Shown in pieces: positions 1 to 12,307 of a DNA stretch of 64,000 nucleotides. Each line of letters opens with the position of its first letter. Position 1 is the stretch's first letter. A model generated the notes under the pieces. The model was not told the DNA's origin and did no database searches. It saw nothing but the letters and a program-made list of their open reading frames with translations. The DNA comes from Patella vulgata (lineage: Eukaryota > Mollusca > Gastropoda > Patellidae): contig NC_065886.2 of NCBI RefSeq assembly GCF_932274485.2, positions 41,713,501 through 41,777,500 of the forward strand, written 5' to 3'. The translations under genes were made by a program, and so were the position numbers.

Positions 1-1002
1 GATACACATTAAATCATAAGCTAGCTGTTCGCCTTAATAGGCGTCTTCAGATGTTGTAATGCATAAATATACCCACTTTTTGACGTCTGTCAATTTTGGA
101 ACAGACTATAAAAATCAATCGAGGAAATTGAAAAATCTTGTAATCTTTACTATAGTTGTCGGACGCAAAAATACACTAAAATCAATGACCAGATCATTTT
201 TGTTAGAAATAGTTGTAACTCACAAAACTGTAGATAACACTCTTAAAGAGATATTGTCAGTTATTTTGAATATAACGGCGGTTATGACATCGCCATGGAG
301 ACGGTGTTGGTAGTTGTCAATGCTGCCTATGTGGCACGTAGCCGTTTCATCATTTATCTGCTTAGAGTTTTATGCAAATTTTTGTTTCAATTCCTTTACA
401 AAAGATATATTTTTGAAATTTCCGGGACGCAAATAATTGACCTTGCCTAGGGCTCTAAGTGCAAAATACTCTGGCAACGGTCCTTAGTATAATTTTTTGA
501 GTTCGTGTTGTATTTCTTATTCATTTACAGATTTTTCGTTTATACTTGGTTGGGTCTGTACAAACCTTTTTTGTTCATTACATATATATCTACAAATTTA
601 CTTGCAAAGTTTACATATAGTAAAGAACCGTGCCAAGCCAAACAGGGTACCGAGTCAAACCGTGACACTGGCACTTTATTCATTTATTTATGTTATTGCG
701 TGTCACTCCTTGTATATTATTTGAATCTATTGAAATCTTTAAATTAACCATGGTGACTTGCAGACCGAGCCATTCGATTGCGTTACGTTAAAATGTGCGT
801 TTGAAACAGCAAAACTACTTCGGGTTTCATTCAATAATTTCTTTACATAAATATATACAACATAAACTACACCGCTATTGATTTTAGAAGAAGAAAATCA
901 ATAACTATAACCACCGGTTCAACAGCTGTTGGGTTTGGGCATAGTTTATGATTTGATGAATTGCATTTATAAGATGCTATATTATTCTCACATTTTAAGA
1001 TA
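1..1002. other. Unassigned intergenic DNA
   Basis: AT-rich sequence. The small open frames here show no family resemblance and no splice-bounded coding pattern. No repeat family from elsewhere in the window was recognised. Confidence 0.5.
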
Positions 1003-1247
1003 TAGGAGAGAGAGAGAGAGAGAGGGGGGGGGGAGAGTGGGGAGGGGAGGGGTAACATCCATTCAACACAAATTAGGCCTAACATATGTATAATTCGCTT
1101 GTGAGTAGGACTAGAGGGGGCTGGGGAGCGGGAAACCCACTCTATGTTACGTATACGTGAGGGATCGGAACCACGCCTCTTAATTGACACAATGTCAGAC
1201 CTTATGATCTAAATAAATCCTACGCGTTAGGTTAGACCAGCCGTTCA
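1003..1247 (-). mobile_element. SINE-B copy, degenerate
   Basis: Starts with a GA run (the TC tail on the other strand), then recognisable SINE-B body blocks: the CAACACAAATTAGG region, AATTCGCTTGTG, GGAAACCCAC and the B-box-like GGATCGGAACCACG. The tRNA head is diverged. Confidence 0.65.
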
Positions 1248-1379
1248 AAAACGTTTTTGAATTGAGCTATCGCCCCCCTAGCTGCTAATGTAGTTATTAA
1301 ACACCCCCACCCCATTCTACCAACCACCCTAAAAGTAAATTCTTTCGAAAGTTTGAGGTGGCTTATGTATCTATGAATC

Positions 1380-2056
1380 GTTCGGCCGAATCAATCGGCG
1401 CCGAACTGCAGCCTAATTCATTTTTCCGAATGAATGGACATAATGGGCGAACCATTCGCCCGATTCGCCAGTAGATTGCCAATCTCGGCTCCCAGAGAGA
1501 AGCTTACCGTTCGTTTTTCTTTGGAGAATCGCATCGGTCATACTTTGGCAGTTTTGAATATCGCCTGATGTTTCCACCGGTCGTTTCACAAAAATCCACG
1601 ATGGCAACTGAAGCTCGCGTTTCTTCCGGAATTTCGCGTATTTTACGCTCATAGCCGAATCACCCACATATTGCGTGCTAAAAATTGTTTCCGGTAAATA
1701 ATCAAATCGGCCGTTTTCGAATGAACTTTTGATGTCAAGATATGGAAAATGTTCCAAGGATCAATAATATGTAATTCATTTAATTCAAACAAATCCAGCC
1801 AATCGGAAGCCACTGGGGAAGCGGAAGCCACCGGGGAAGGAGTTTAGGGACAGAATTCTGACTGAAACATGGCCGGGGTGATTCCGCAGAGAGAAGCGAA
1901 CGGTAAATTTCTCTCTGCGAGCCGGGATTGGTCGACTGCATCTCCATTAACGTCACATGATTAAACTAAAAAAATCACGTGACTTCTCAATATCAGTTGT
2001 GATTGGCTAATAGATTCTACAATCGGACACACTAGGCGAATATAATTCTGCCGAAC
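1380..2056. mobile_element. Inverted-repeat element of unknown class
   Basis: The ends GTTCGGCCGAAT and (reverse complement) GTTCGGCAGAAT resemble terminal inverted repeats. Internally, two arms of about 80 bp are inverted relative to each other (about 1476-1555 and 1866-1945), each with CTCTCTG-rich and TTACCGTTCG blocks. Minus-strand open frames of 60 and 114 codons lie between the arms and match nothing I recognise. No clear target-site duplication was found. Probably a non-autonomous DNA transposon carrying a piece of captured or transposase sequence. Confidence 0.4.
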
Positions 2057-3744
2057 TTATCAAACACGTTTTTGTGTTTTCTTTGTTTTGTTATAAACTG
2101 TAACCCACTTATTAATGTATCAATATGTAAGAATATGAGCTAACTATTATTGAGATCTTTTATTTCTTGAAAGTTTAGTTTTCATTATCTTTACGTGACG
2201 GTTAAAGTAATCCGCCCTCCCAAAAACGTATTTACTGCAATAGAGGAAATGTGGGTGGTGGATAGACTCTAGTACCTAGTCAAATATCAGAAGAACTTAA
2301 TATTAATTAGCCTCATAGCTAAATATCAGCAATAAACTTCGCCGTCTTTTTTTTCTCGATTGTCACGTATGTATTAAAATAGGTTATCATAAGACTAGTT
2401 GATCTAGCATAATTCCATACATTCGTCCAGAACTCTGAACTCTGGACCAATAATGGCCAGATGCCAGGAACTGTGTATAAGAAGCAAATATATATCTATT
2501 ACTTATCTCCACTTCTAGGGTATTTAGACAAATTATTTTCCACTCGAGTACTTTTCAAGTCTACTTCCACTGGAAAATCCTCCTTTATTCGGGATTCGTT
2601 TTTTTATCGCTAGACATTAGATGGTATACACAGATTATTCGACGTTATACGCATGTGTAATCCAATTCGAAACTGAAACAAGACCCTCCTTTCGTTTCTC
2701 AGTCTTTTTAATCAACACTTCAGTACAGTCTAACAGCTCAATCAGTTGATGTTTTGGGGGCCAACAGCGGACTCTAAACAGAACCAACAACCGACCAATC
2801 AGAGTAGTAAAATCTTGATTTAATGTTGACTAAAAAAAAAGATAAAAAGCGGAACGAAATAATCTTTAATTTTAATTAGATGAACCCATGGCTATAATGT
2901 TTCATATCCATGTATAAGATATAGACGTAATACGCAAATAATATGGCGGTGTATTTCTTGTTGTGTAAGGAGGAAGGAAAATCAATACACAGATAAGATT
3001 TATAACAAGTTGAACCAAACCGCAGCTATTTGTCCTTCAGCCAATTTTACGCCTAGTTAACAATTTTAATTCTCCATGGCCGCCATTTCGACAGACCGAT
3101 TAAAGCAAAGTTGATGATTATTTAATTACGGGATATTTTAGTCTAAATAATAATTGTCTAATCGTCCATTTCACAAGCCATTCTAGCGAATAATTATTCT
3201 GTTTTTCCAAAATTCCGTAATTCATTTAATTTCCTTTTTACGTCGCGTTGGCTGAGATCGAAGGTAATTTTGTGACGGAGATAATAAGTAGACCAGAAAC
3301 GTTCGTTTCTTCCCTTTGATTGGAAGGTCTACGAGGCAGACAATAAAACTCCTGCAATCTATATCTGATCTAGCTAATGAAAAGGAATAAAATGAAACAG
3401 TATCAAGCATTTTCTTTTTATATCAGAATAGTTATATATGATCTGTAATAAAAAGGCATGTACATGATTAGCATTTTTTTTAGAAACACTTGCGTCAAAT
3501 TTGCAGGTAGTATATGGCATGATTACCCCGACAAACTATCAAAAGGTTGCATAAAGATATTTCGCGTTTTGGCAGATGGGTTAATCCGTGTAATTGTCTG
3601 TAAAATGCATTAAGGGTAAAATGCATTAAAAAGAATATATACTTATGATATAAGAACGTAACGATACATGTTATGCAATCAACAAAATGTGCCTTTGAAA
3701 AAAACAGGTATAAGCTGCCCATTTGCAGTAAATTTTGCTTCGAG
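2057..3744. other. Unassigned intergenic DNA
   Basis: AT-rich. No coding, RNA or repeat structure was recognised. Confidence 0.5.
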
Positions 3745-3748
3745 TTAA

Positions 3749-4414
3749 AGGACAATATTGGTGTCAGTCATTATTACATATGTGAGATGTGTAACAAGCA
3801 CGTGAAGAAACGGGAAGTGACGCCAAACATGACAAACACGAGTTATCCTTCTATATAACTGATTGAATTAACGAGCGATAACAGACAAACGATCGAATTT
3901 CATTTCACTGATAATTCCGTTGAAGTTGAAAAGTTTTTATATGGGACGGTGAGAGGGTATCTCACAATTCAAAAAAAGAATTGGCTGTCACTAGATAAGG
4001 GAAAACGAGAAAAATCCCGTGCATTCCCCCATTTTTATTCATTCTGTTCTTAATAAAAACATGGTAATGCACGGACTTTTTCTAATTGGTTTTTATCTTT
4101 TATCTACTGACAGTCAATTCTATTTTTGAATTGTCAGATATCCTTTCATCGTCTCATATAACAACTTTTCATCTTCAACTGAATTATCAGTGAAATGAAA
4201 TTCGATCGCATGTCTGTACAGTGTTATCGCTCGTTAATTCAATCAGTTATATAAAAGGATAACTCGTGTTTGTCATGTTTGGCGTCACTTCCCGTTTCTT
4301 CACGTGCTTGTTACACATCTCCCGTAGCAATGAACTCTGTGTTAAAATTATATTTGGGATGTATTTAACCAGTTCTATCACATATTTTATAATGACTGAC
4401 ACCAATATTGTCCT
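3749..4414. mobile_element. Foldback MITE with TTAA target duplication
   Basis: The element is almost one long inverted repeat of about 666 bp. The outer 25 bp (AGGACAATATTGGTGTCAGT...) are perfectly inverted, and similarity continues for about 270 bp into each arm. TTAA flanks both ends (3745-3748 and 4415-4418), the piggyBac-type target duplication. No transposase is encoded. Short open frames inside come from the arms. Confidence 0.75.
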
Positions 4415-4631
4415 TTAAGGAATTTTGTGAATCGATTATTCTGGGACTTGCAGATGGTATAATGTTGCTATATAAATTATATGGAGAAACCATTTACTTG
4501 TTATCCACTTTCCTGATCAGACAAATACATGCGTACCAATGTCTCGGTTTGATTCGACTCCTTGAAAAGGCGTCGTTATCATATCTATTCCCTCCGCAGT
4601 TTTTATAAATAACCCATTTTTAAATATTATT

Positions 4632-4927
4632 ACGACACAGACGATGTTTCATTTGTAATGGGGTTTTTTTTTTGTGAAACGCTTTTTAAAAACACAGTAG
4701 ATGTTTGATTTGTAATGGGTTTGGTGTTTTTGTGAAACGCTTTTTAAAAACACAGTAGATGTTTGATTTGTAATGGGTTTGGTGTTTTTTGTTTGTTTTT
4801 TGTTTATTTTTTGTGAAACGCGTTTTAACAACACAGTAGATGTTTGATCTGTAATGGGTTTTTTTTTGTAAAGCAATTTTCAAAAACACAGTCAATGTTT
4901 TTGTAAAGCGCTTTTTAACAACACAGC
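4632..4927. repeat. Minisatellite, about 60-bp unit, 4-5 copies
   Basis: Tandem units share GTGAAACGCTTTTTAAAAAC, ACACAGTAGATGTTTGAT and TTGTAATGGG. The first copies are nearly identical. The later ones diverge and vary in T/G-run length. The open frames across it are repeat artefacts. Confidence 0.85.
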
Positions 4928-5757
4928 TGTTAATTTTGGGATGTATGCATATTCCCTTCTTTTTTGTTATTACAAGCTTTACGCATGTTTTATTGTATAC
5001 TATATTATGTATTATGTGTGCCTGCCTGCCATTTTACTTGCAAAGATATCAAGGTCAACGTTGCTTTGTGTTTCACTAAAACAAATAAGGAACTGTGCCA
5101 AATGAGATACCGATTCAAACCGCAACACCGGCACAAGGAACTCTGTGTTACAGCCAATCACCTCCAATGCCGCCCTGGAAATCATGTAAATTGTCATTAT
5201 TCTCAGCGTAATTAAATACAGCTTAAATAATACAAAGATCATAGATTATATTGCTTGTCTACGATATCACTCTAGATGGAAATGGACGTTAAGCCTCACT
5301 GACCGACTGACCCATACATTATCGTTGAATTCTAACTTCTTGGGTTATCGATATTTAAAGTTTACACACCACCATCTTTTTTTGTCTTAGATAAAATAAA
5401 ATAAAAAAATAATATAATTCATTTTTATTCGTGCACTTCAGCACTTCAGGATTTTTCATAATCAGATATACTTAATTTATTTGCATTAAACTAAATCATG
5501 GCAAGCTTGATACGCCTAAATGTGTCTTACCCAAGCGATATATTAAAACAAAGAACCAAACCTGCATACCTGGATTAAAAAGAATTCTCTGAAGGAAGAC
5601 GTCATGTTCGAACCAGAAAGGATCGTTTCTGTAATGGTCACGATTGTTTTAGGTCAAATGTATACAAACACCAATCGACGACTTCCTAAATAAAATTAAA
5701 AGGGTATAATTTTTTTTCTATTTCTATAACCCGCATTATTCTCGTGTATCGAAATTT
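4928..5757. other. Unassigned intergenic DNA
   Basis: No supported gene. Overlapping open frames at about 4964-5242 on both strands lack any recognisable domain. Confidence 0.45.
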
Positions 5758-6085
5758 ACTGTTCTGCTCCGACTGGGCTAATGGCGACGGGTATACGCCA
5801 TACAATATGCTGGGAGATAATTTTTGCCCGGGCAGCGACACTATGACCCACTCTTATATCGAATTCTAACTGTCAACGGATCTTTTACGTGCACGCCAAT
5901 ATTTACACGGTGTCTCGGTTTTTAATCGCATCCGAACGACTAGACAGCTGTCCTTCCTGCACCACTGACAAGGGGAAACCACGCCGGAAATATCGATGAA
6001 CTTTCTCGGTCAATGCACGGATCGATCACGCAACCTCCAGGCTAGCGAGCCAGCATTCTAACTACTTATAGCCACCGTGGCTTCC
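5758..6085 (-). mobile_element. SINE-A copy, near full length
   Basis: Body and tRNA-like head are present in antisense. It begins at the CTGTTCTGCTCC block just inside the lost tail and ends at AGCCACCGTGGC (the A-box region). Moderately diverged. Confidence 0.85.
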
Positions 6086-6789
6086 GGAGGAGAGAACCAC
6101 CCGGGACACCCTGAAGTGGGTGCCCCTTGCAGGGCTACGAAGGAGTCTGCGGTCTCCAGTCTGCCCCTGACTGGAATTTTAATTCTATTAACAATTTGTT
6201 GAGATTACTTCAGAGTTCAGACCCAGGGTTTCATTTTTACGAGTTTAACCTCGATGTGGGGCTTTGCCGTGAACTATACCGATTTTAACCTATATCAATG
6301 TATCTTAATGAATTACGCTTACAGTCGACAACAGACGCCATTCTTCTCACCGATTGTTTAACATCTGGAAATGAACCTGATGTCATCAAAGATTTTCTTA
6401 AAGTTATGACAGAACCTGTGTCAATATTTGTGTGTTGTAGAATCCTTCAAGTGGTTCAACTAGATTTATCTATACCGGCGATCGAATCGGTGAAGCCACT
6501 TGTGTCTTGAAAGGAAGCTCTCACGGCCCATGTAATGATGCATTGTATTATAATTTGTCTCCATGCTAGATTACAAAGAAGGTCTCTTGATATTGTTAAT
6601 AAATGTGTTCTTTGGTTGGGTAATATAAACAATGTCTTCCTTGGGAAGTATGTTCCTAGAACAGATACAAGAAGGACCCGGTTTAAATAAACACCCAACA
6701 AATTTATTTGTAGAATAAAAAGTAATATATGGCAAAACATTGCATTCATTATTTTGACACAAGATGATGCTGCGGGACGGGGGACAACG
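6086..6789. other. Unassigned DNA
   Basis: A GC-richer 90-bp stretch (6086-6175) is followed by AT-rich DNA. The 70-codon open frame at 6298-6510 is unsupported by any motif. Confidence 0.4.
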
Positions 6790-6965
6790 TATAATATAGT
6801 CCTTCGGATTGGACCAAAAACGGAGGTTCCGGGAACACATTGGCGTGCACGTAAAATATCCCATGGCAGTTGGAATTCAAAATACGAGTAGGCCGTAATG
6901 CACACTGTATGGTGTATGCCCATCTTCATTAGACCAGTCGGATCAGAACAGTTGGACGTTAAACC
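6790..6965 (+). mobile_element. SINE-A, 3' fragment
   Basis: Contains the GGCGTGCACGTAAAA, GTTGGAATTC, CACACTGTATGG and GACGTTAAACC blocks in sense order. The head is missing. Confidence 0.8.
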
Positions 6966-7039
6966 TTTAATTAATCTTTAGCAACCCCAATGAGCGAACA
7001 AGAGTATCATGACAGAAATGGGTTAAAGTTCAACTTTTC

Positions 7040-7226
7040 TACCCCAATGAAGACGGGTATGAACTATACAGTGTGATATAATGGAAATTTTGCCCGAGCA
7101 GTGTCATTTTCGCTATTTCTTCCCATCCTACATCGCTAACAACGGAAGACCAGGCTTGATTCTTGACCAACATCGAATTCGTACCCCTGGTAGCCAGCGC
7201 CACGCTTACTGAGCCACCGTCATTCC
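7040..7226 (-). mobile_element. SINE-A, decayed copy with internal deletion
   Basis: The 3' domain (ATGAAGACGGGTATG...) and the head (CTGAGCCACCGT) are recognisable. The middle is mostly gone. Confidence 0.65.
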
Positions 7227-7595
7227 CACTTATCTAAAGCGGCAATTGTATTGCTTTCATGTCGCTTACAATTCCAAGAAATTATCACAGTCATTCCTGA
7301 AAACTTATCAGCGCAAGTCATTCTCCTTCCCACACAAATCGTCTTAGCCCGTACCTTGTCAAACCGATTTCAGAAATGCTATATTATTATGTTGACGCCA
7401 TCTGAATCACAATAAAATACCCCAATCTTTGTCAACACGCGGTCATTTCAGGGCACGATGAAAATAACTCGGCCTCTAATTCAGAAACTGATTGACAGAA
7501 AACAATATTCAAATTCAGGCTGCAGTTTAATGGGAAAACTGCAGTACGCATGATTGTTGGGGTTTATCGTCGGGGGAAACCCGACTCGTTTAGAA

Positions 7596-7975
7596 ATGAA
7601 ATGAAATGAAATGAAATGGGGTTTAACGTCCTACTGTTCTGCTCCTAACCTGGGCTAATGAAGACGGGCATGCGCCATACAGTGTGCTATGAGGGAAATT
7701 TTGCCCGGACAGCGGCACTACGGCCTACTCTTATATCGAATTCCAACTGCCAAGGGATCTTTTACGTGCACGCCAATGTGTACACGGGACCTCGGTTTTT
7801 CGTCCCATCCGTACGACTAGACAGCTTTCCTTGTCAGCCCCTCCGTCCTGCATCACTGACAAGGGAGAACCACGCCGGAAAATCTGGATGAACTTTCTCG
7901 GCCAATGCAGGGATCGAACACCCGACCTCCAGGCTAGCGAGCTAGCGTCTTACCCACTTAGCCACGTGATATCCC
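7596..7975 (-). mobile_element. SINE-A, complete reference copy with 12-bp TSD
   Basis: Complete 380-bp element flanked by the perfect duplication ACTCGTTTAGAA (7584-7595 and 7976-7987). On the minus strand it reads: a tRNA-like head with A box (TGGCTAAGTGGG) and B box (GTGTTCGATCCC), a body of about 290 bp, the 3' block GACGTTAAACCCC, and an ATTTC pentanucleotide tail. The two pol III boxes and the LINE-like tail identify it as a tRNA-derived SINE. Open frames across it are not genes. Confidence 0.93.
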
Positions 7976-8317
7976 ACTCGTTTAGAATGGCGACCCAGCC
8001 TCTTGTCATGTACGGGATCGAACTCCTAACACTTGGGAAAATGACAAAGTTTATGTATTTCGATCAAAAGAGGGATGTTCGTGTCATATGACTTACCTCT
8101 CTCGGTACCTAGCAACGGGTGCGAAGTCCGAGGAGAATTCATTGCATACACAAGACGATGTTGTCTTTAATCGCTGAGTATTTATTACAAATATCGAAGC
8201 CTAATTAAATTCTCGGATTATCCACTTCCCGCGTCTTTTTCCATGATTTTATCTCAGAAAGTGTTGTACGTCTAACTCTTCATAAATTGTATCAACATGT
8301 ACATCAAGCGCCCAATC

Positions 8318-8523
8318 TCCGCGTGCAACCTTTAATGTCACGCGTGCAGACACTCCTAATCGTCGGGCTGTCGATTAGGGAAACCCTAACATTTTTGTCT
8401 TGTATGCGCTCCAGTATATTTCCAGTAAGATTGGATATTTCTACTTTCCATAATATATACCAAAATTGCCATACTTTTATTGGAAATAACCACCCGATAA
8501 ATACTTTTCTGGGAACGTATCTT
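8318..8523. repeat. Repeat family C, copy 1
   Basis: Shares blocks with 39121-39254 and 42568-42886: TTTCCAGTAAGATTGG, GCCATACTTTTATTGG and the terminal GTATCTTTAA. The TTAA at the end suggests another TTAA-targeting MITE, but the other terminus was not located. Confidence 0.6.
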
Positions 8524-9239
8524 TAACATTAATTGAAAAACGTGATATGTTGACAAGTTGAACATGTCGCCGTGTCAGCTGTTTTATAATAATTAAGTAA
8601 AGGTATAATTGTATTCAATGACGTAATATGTGATTTCCAAGCTGGTGTATCACGCACGATGTTTCTGCTTCAAGCGTTTTCAGTGGGGTTTTTTCTAACA
8701 TTTGAAATATAATAAATCATTTATTGTTCCAGAATTGACCTGGTATACGTGCATGGCAGACATCTTATTTTTTTCTGAATTGACATTAACTGATTAAATT
8801 ATTTTTTAAAAATCCTGTTTCTTTGGGACTCAAGCTGTGTAGAGTTCTAGATGAGCTGAAGTAAAATTCAGACTTTTTAAGTTTATTACCATGTGCCGTG
8901 GGCAACAATTATGTTATTTTGCGCCCTTCTTGTGTAGTATACCTTTGTGCGGCAAATTGCTTTTACGTGATGGTTTTATAACTTTTTACAAGGAGGGGAT
9001 TTTATTTACAAGAGCTCTGTCATCCATCATGAACGAGTTATTAAAATCCCAGCCAAATCTAAATTTGCATCACTTTGAGAACTATGCCAAATAGTTTACA
9101 ATCTGATTAAAATCAAACGTTGTTCCATGCTTTCTTTTTTACCGGACTCAATTTTACTTACCGCAGCGAAATAAACAAACAGTTTAAATTATAAAGTATA
9201 TTTTTTTAAATACTCATTCTAGAAATAAAATGAAATTAA

Positions 9240-9335
9240 ATGCACGAACCAGTCTGATGAAGACGGGAATTTGCCATACAGTGTGCTATGGGGCTTCTCT
9301 TATTCTGAATTCCAACTGTCAACAGGTAGTCCCGA
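9240..9335 (-). mobile_element. SINE-A fragment
   Basis: The tail-proximal part only: ATGAAGACGGGAATTTGCC, CATACAGTGTGCTATG and GAATTCCAACTGTC. Confidence 0.75.
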
Positions 9336-9481
9336 TCATTTTGTTAACGCTTTCCAGACATAAAATCTATTTTTTCTGAAAATTCCTGATGACTCCACAA
9401 AATGTTCACAAAGTCTGGTATTGCAAACGCTTTCCACAGCATTAATTTTATCGTTAATGCTCTCCCTTTTGTATTACTACA

Positions 9482-9585
9482 GCTAAAGCCCCCTACGCGC
9501 GAGCGAATTATTGAAATAACATTGAACCATGTGTTAGTCCCGAAATGACCTATCTGTGTCGAGTGGACGTTACCCCCCCCCCCCC

Positions 9586-9652
<67 letters not shown>
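9482..9652 (+). mobile_element. SINE-B, 3' fragment with long CT/TA tail
   Basis: Reads from CTAAAGCCCCCTACGCG to GTGGACGTTA, then a C-run, a CT microsatellite and a TA microsatellite of about 30 bp. The tail has expanded well beyond the usual length. The open frame across it is low-complexity. Confidence 0.85.
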
Positions 9653-9655
<3 letters not shown>

Positions 9656-9923
9656 CTGCACGCTATAATAACGATAGCAATAACGATAACATCCTTGCGT
9701 CTTTTGGAGGAGGAATTGTGGAATTGTAAACACTCGGCATCATCCTTGGCTTGGCTCTCCTTTTTCATTAGCGCAGTCGGTACAGACAATTACGACGTTT
9801 AAAACACTCTTCCGCCTCCTTCATATAGTAGTGAGGGCGGGGCGTTTTCAGCGGTACTTTTACGCAAGGCGTTTCTGTTTACGAAAGATCTAGCTTTAAA
9901 ATATACATGCCTTTAATTTTTAA

Positions 9924-10260
9924 AGAAGCATAATGCAAAATGAATATATTGAAAATTTCATTCAAATTACTTTATTCCGGGCGAAGATATTATAGCCTTT
10001 GAATATTTGACAAGACGTGTGCACTGATTGCAACTACCGAACTGGCTGTTAGAGGCCCACCCTCGCTTCACCATTGTTAAATTAAATCATTAAATGGCCG
10101 AACCGTTCTAATCTACTTAAAATCGGACGCATCCGATGGCATCGGGGGTTAATTATGGTCGTGTCACGCACGAATGTCTAATAATTAATAATTCATATAA
10201 CATTTAAGGCCTAAAGAAAGACCTGTAAATAGGCAGATTTAGCTCTTGCATAATGCCTGT
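9924..10260. mobile_element. TTAA MITE, family D
   Basis: Flanked by TTAA at both ends. It contains the family blocks TTCATTCAAATTACTT, TTGACAAGACGTGTG, GGCATCG and AGGCAGATTTAGCTCTTGCA. Homologous to 60002-60389, 31818-32162, 37336-37731 and 41033-41559. Confidence 0.75.
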
Positions 10261-10264
10261 TTAA

Positions 10265-11100
10265 CCGTGGATTATTCTTTTGGTTGATTTGAGAAATATG
10301 CATGAAATCATACCAAATTAAAATGCATAAAGATGTAACAAAAGATTAATACTAATTTAAATAAAATAATGCTTAGATAAAACAAAAATATTTCGACATA
10401 TGCGCTTTGATATTGTCAATATAATCATTACGAAATATATAAATGTATTTATGAATAAAGATAATATCGCATTGGGTTTTTTTATCGGTGAAATACTGAC
10501 TTAATCTCTTTTGAAGTGACAGGTGGATTATCTATAAAAACCAGTTTGTCACAGATTATTTCCTGGCTTTCATACGTGTGTTTATTAACACAAGATGAAC
10601 GTAAAACTATCTGCAGCTTGAAATACAGGACTGACATCAGTTTACACAGTCCCCGCTGGGTGGCAGAATTATCTAACGGTACGCTTTATAGTCGCATGTC
10701 CATCCCCCGCCCACAATGCTAAAGCTCCTATGTGCATGTGAATATAAAAATAAATTGAACCACATGTCGGTCCGTCAATGACCTGGTTTGACGTTAAAGT
10801 CCCGTTCCTCTCTCACATACACACGCATAAACCACGTAATGTTGGCGAAACCAGTCAAACCATTCCTGTGAATGTAGTGAGTGACCATGCATTCCGAGAA
10901 GAGATTTGGAGATTAAAACGCAGTTGTGTCCTCGGAAGTTGATATTTGAGACAAATGTGCACTCAACGTTAGCTTGTTATTTGAATTTCATAGCCATGGG
11001 CGGTTTTACTTGTAAAATTACAATCGCGCAAAGTCTGGCGTTAGGCAATTCGGTATCAATCACTTTCCACTTAAAATTAAATGGCAAAGGTGTTGGGTCC
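10265..11100. other. Unassigned DNA
   Basis: AT-rich. No supported gene or repeat was seen. Confidence 0.45.
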
Positions 11101-11104
11101 TATA

Positions 11105-11390
11105 GTAATCACCGACAACAGCGTTTATTTTGTTAATAGTGCCCAAAGAATTGCACAAACTGACCGACAATGAAATACAGAATTTATAGATATAATCATA
11201 TCCAAAATTTAAATGATTTCATACAAATACTGTATGGACAAAATTATAGATCATATTGATAAAACGGCCCTACCAATCACGGACAAGAGCGGGGTTTTTT
11301 TTGTTAGTAGAATCCAAAGTATTGCTACAAGTGAACAACAAGGAAATTATAGATATGCATATAACCAAATTGTAATGTACTACTGGTTTT
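11105..11390. repeat. Degenerate tandem duplication, about 168 bp
   Basis: Two diverged copies share AATCACCGACAA/AATCACGGACAA, GTTAATAG/GTTAGTAG, AAAGAATTGC/AAAGTATTGC and TATAGATATA blocks in order. Confidence 0.55.
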
Positions 11391-11519
11391 AAATATGTTC
11401 ATTGTGTCTTAAATATTTGAAATCAGGAACCCATATGTTTCACGGCAAGATAACAGCATCACCGTTGATTGAAATGGGCCAATATTTCGTGTCTGTAATG
11501 TTGATTACTCTGGGAAATA

Positions 11520-11940
11520 CAGCGTTGGCTGAGTGGGTGAGGTGCTAGCTCGCGAACTGGTTAGTTCTAAAAGTTAAGGACCACCGCAGATTTGGTCAAC
11601 GGCCACGAGGTGTAAATAGGGCTAGTGCTAACCCTAACCCTATTCACATCTCACGACCATGACGAAATCTGAAGTGGGCCTAAACTTTTAGATTTTGCCC
11701 TCGCGAACTAGTATTTCCGTGGCTCGCTTTCGGGATTGACCAAGAAAGTTTCCTAGAATATTTCGACTTGGTTTCACCCTGTAAGTAGTGCTGAATGGGG
11801 GTTCGTGACAAAGAACACCTTCCAGGTGTTCGAGTGGGATAAAAGTCGAGGCCCCTCATAGCACACTGCATGACATGTATGCCAGTCTCCATCATCGCGG
11901 TTGGTTGCAGAAAAGTAAGACGTTAAACCCAATTTCATTT
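11520..11940 (+). mobile_element. SINE-A copy interrupted by a foldback MITE
   Basis: Head GGCTGAGTGGGTGAGG, then the MITE at 11564-11692, then the diverged body (GGTTTCACCCTG, CATAGCACACTGCATG) and the 3' block AAGACGTTAAACCC with an ATTTC tail. Confidence 0.7.
11564..11692. mobile_element. Small foldback MITE, family E
   Basis: About 129 bp with inverted arms of about 50 bp: GCAGATTTGGTCAACGG on the left and the complement of CATGACGAAATCTGAAG on the right, around a CTAACCCTAACCC centre. A second copy is at 56847-57012. TA at the borders suggests a mariner-type target. The central CTAACCC repeats are not telomere evidence. Confidence 0.65.
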
Positions 11941-12006
11941 CGTAGATTATACTTCCATGTTAATATTGTAGATTATTACATCACTTCTATAATAAAATGT
12001 TTGATT

Positions 12007-12307
12007 AAATGAAAAGAAATGAAATATAAAATGAAATATAAAATGAAAAATGAAATGAAAAATGAAACGAAATGTGACTTAACGTCCTTCCAATGCAACT
12101 GGGCTTATGAAGACGGGTATACGCCATAAAGTGTGTTATGAGGGAAAGTTTGCCCGGACAGCGACACAACGGTCAATTCTTCTATCAAATTTTAACTGCC
12201 AAGAGATTTTTACGTGCACGCCAATGTGTACATGGGACCTCGGTCTTTCGTCCCATCCGAGTGACTATACGTTGTCCCTTCTTACCTGCTGAGCCACCGT
12301 GGCTCCC
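12007..12307 (-). mobile_element. SINE-A copy inside a 105-bp duplication
   Basis: A GAAAT-rich tail is followed by the body and head (CTGAGCCACCGTGGCTCC). Sequences 11908-12010 and 12311-12416 on its two sides are copies of each other, far longer than a normal SINE target duplication. Confidence 0.85.

Noticed and set aside
59-313. 84-codon frame at the left edge
   Set aside because: No resemblance to any protein known to me and no supporting signals.
6456-6929. 157-codon minus-strand frame
   Set aside because: Its N-terminal half is a SINE-A translation (HTVCI... pattern repeated in many other frames); the rest has no recognisable domain.
7920-7970. tRNA gene suggested by A and B boxes
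   Set aside because: The boxes belong to the tRNA-derived head of SINE-A; no cloverleaf or discriminator end follows, and the same head occurs in many copies.
11630-11650. CTAACCCTAACCC as telomeric repeat
   Set aside because: Only two units, located at the centre of a foldback MITE; the homologous copy at 56920-56960 has a diverged version.
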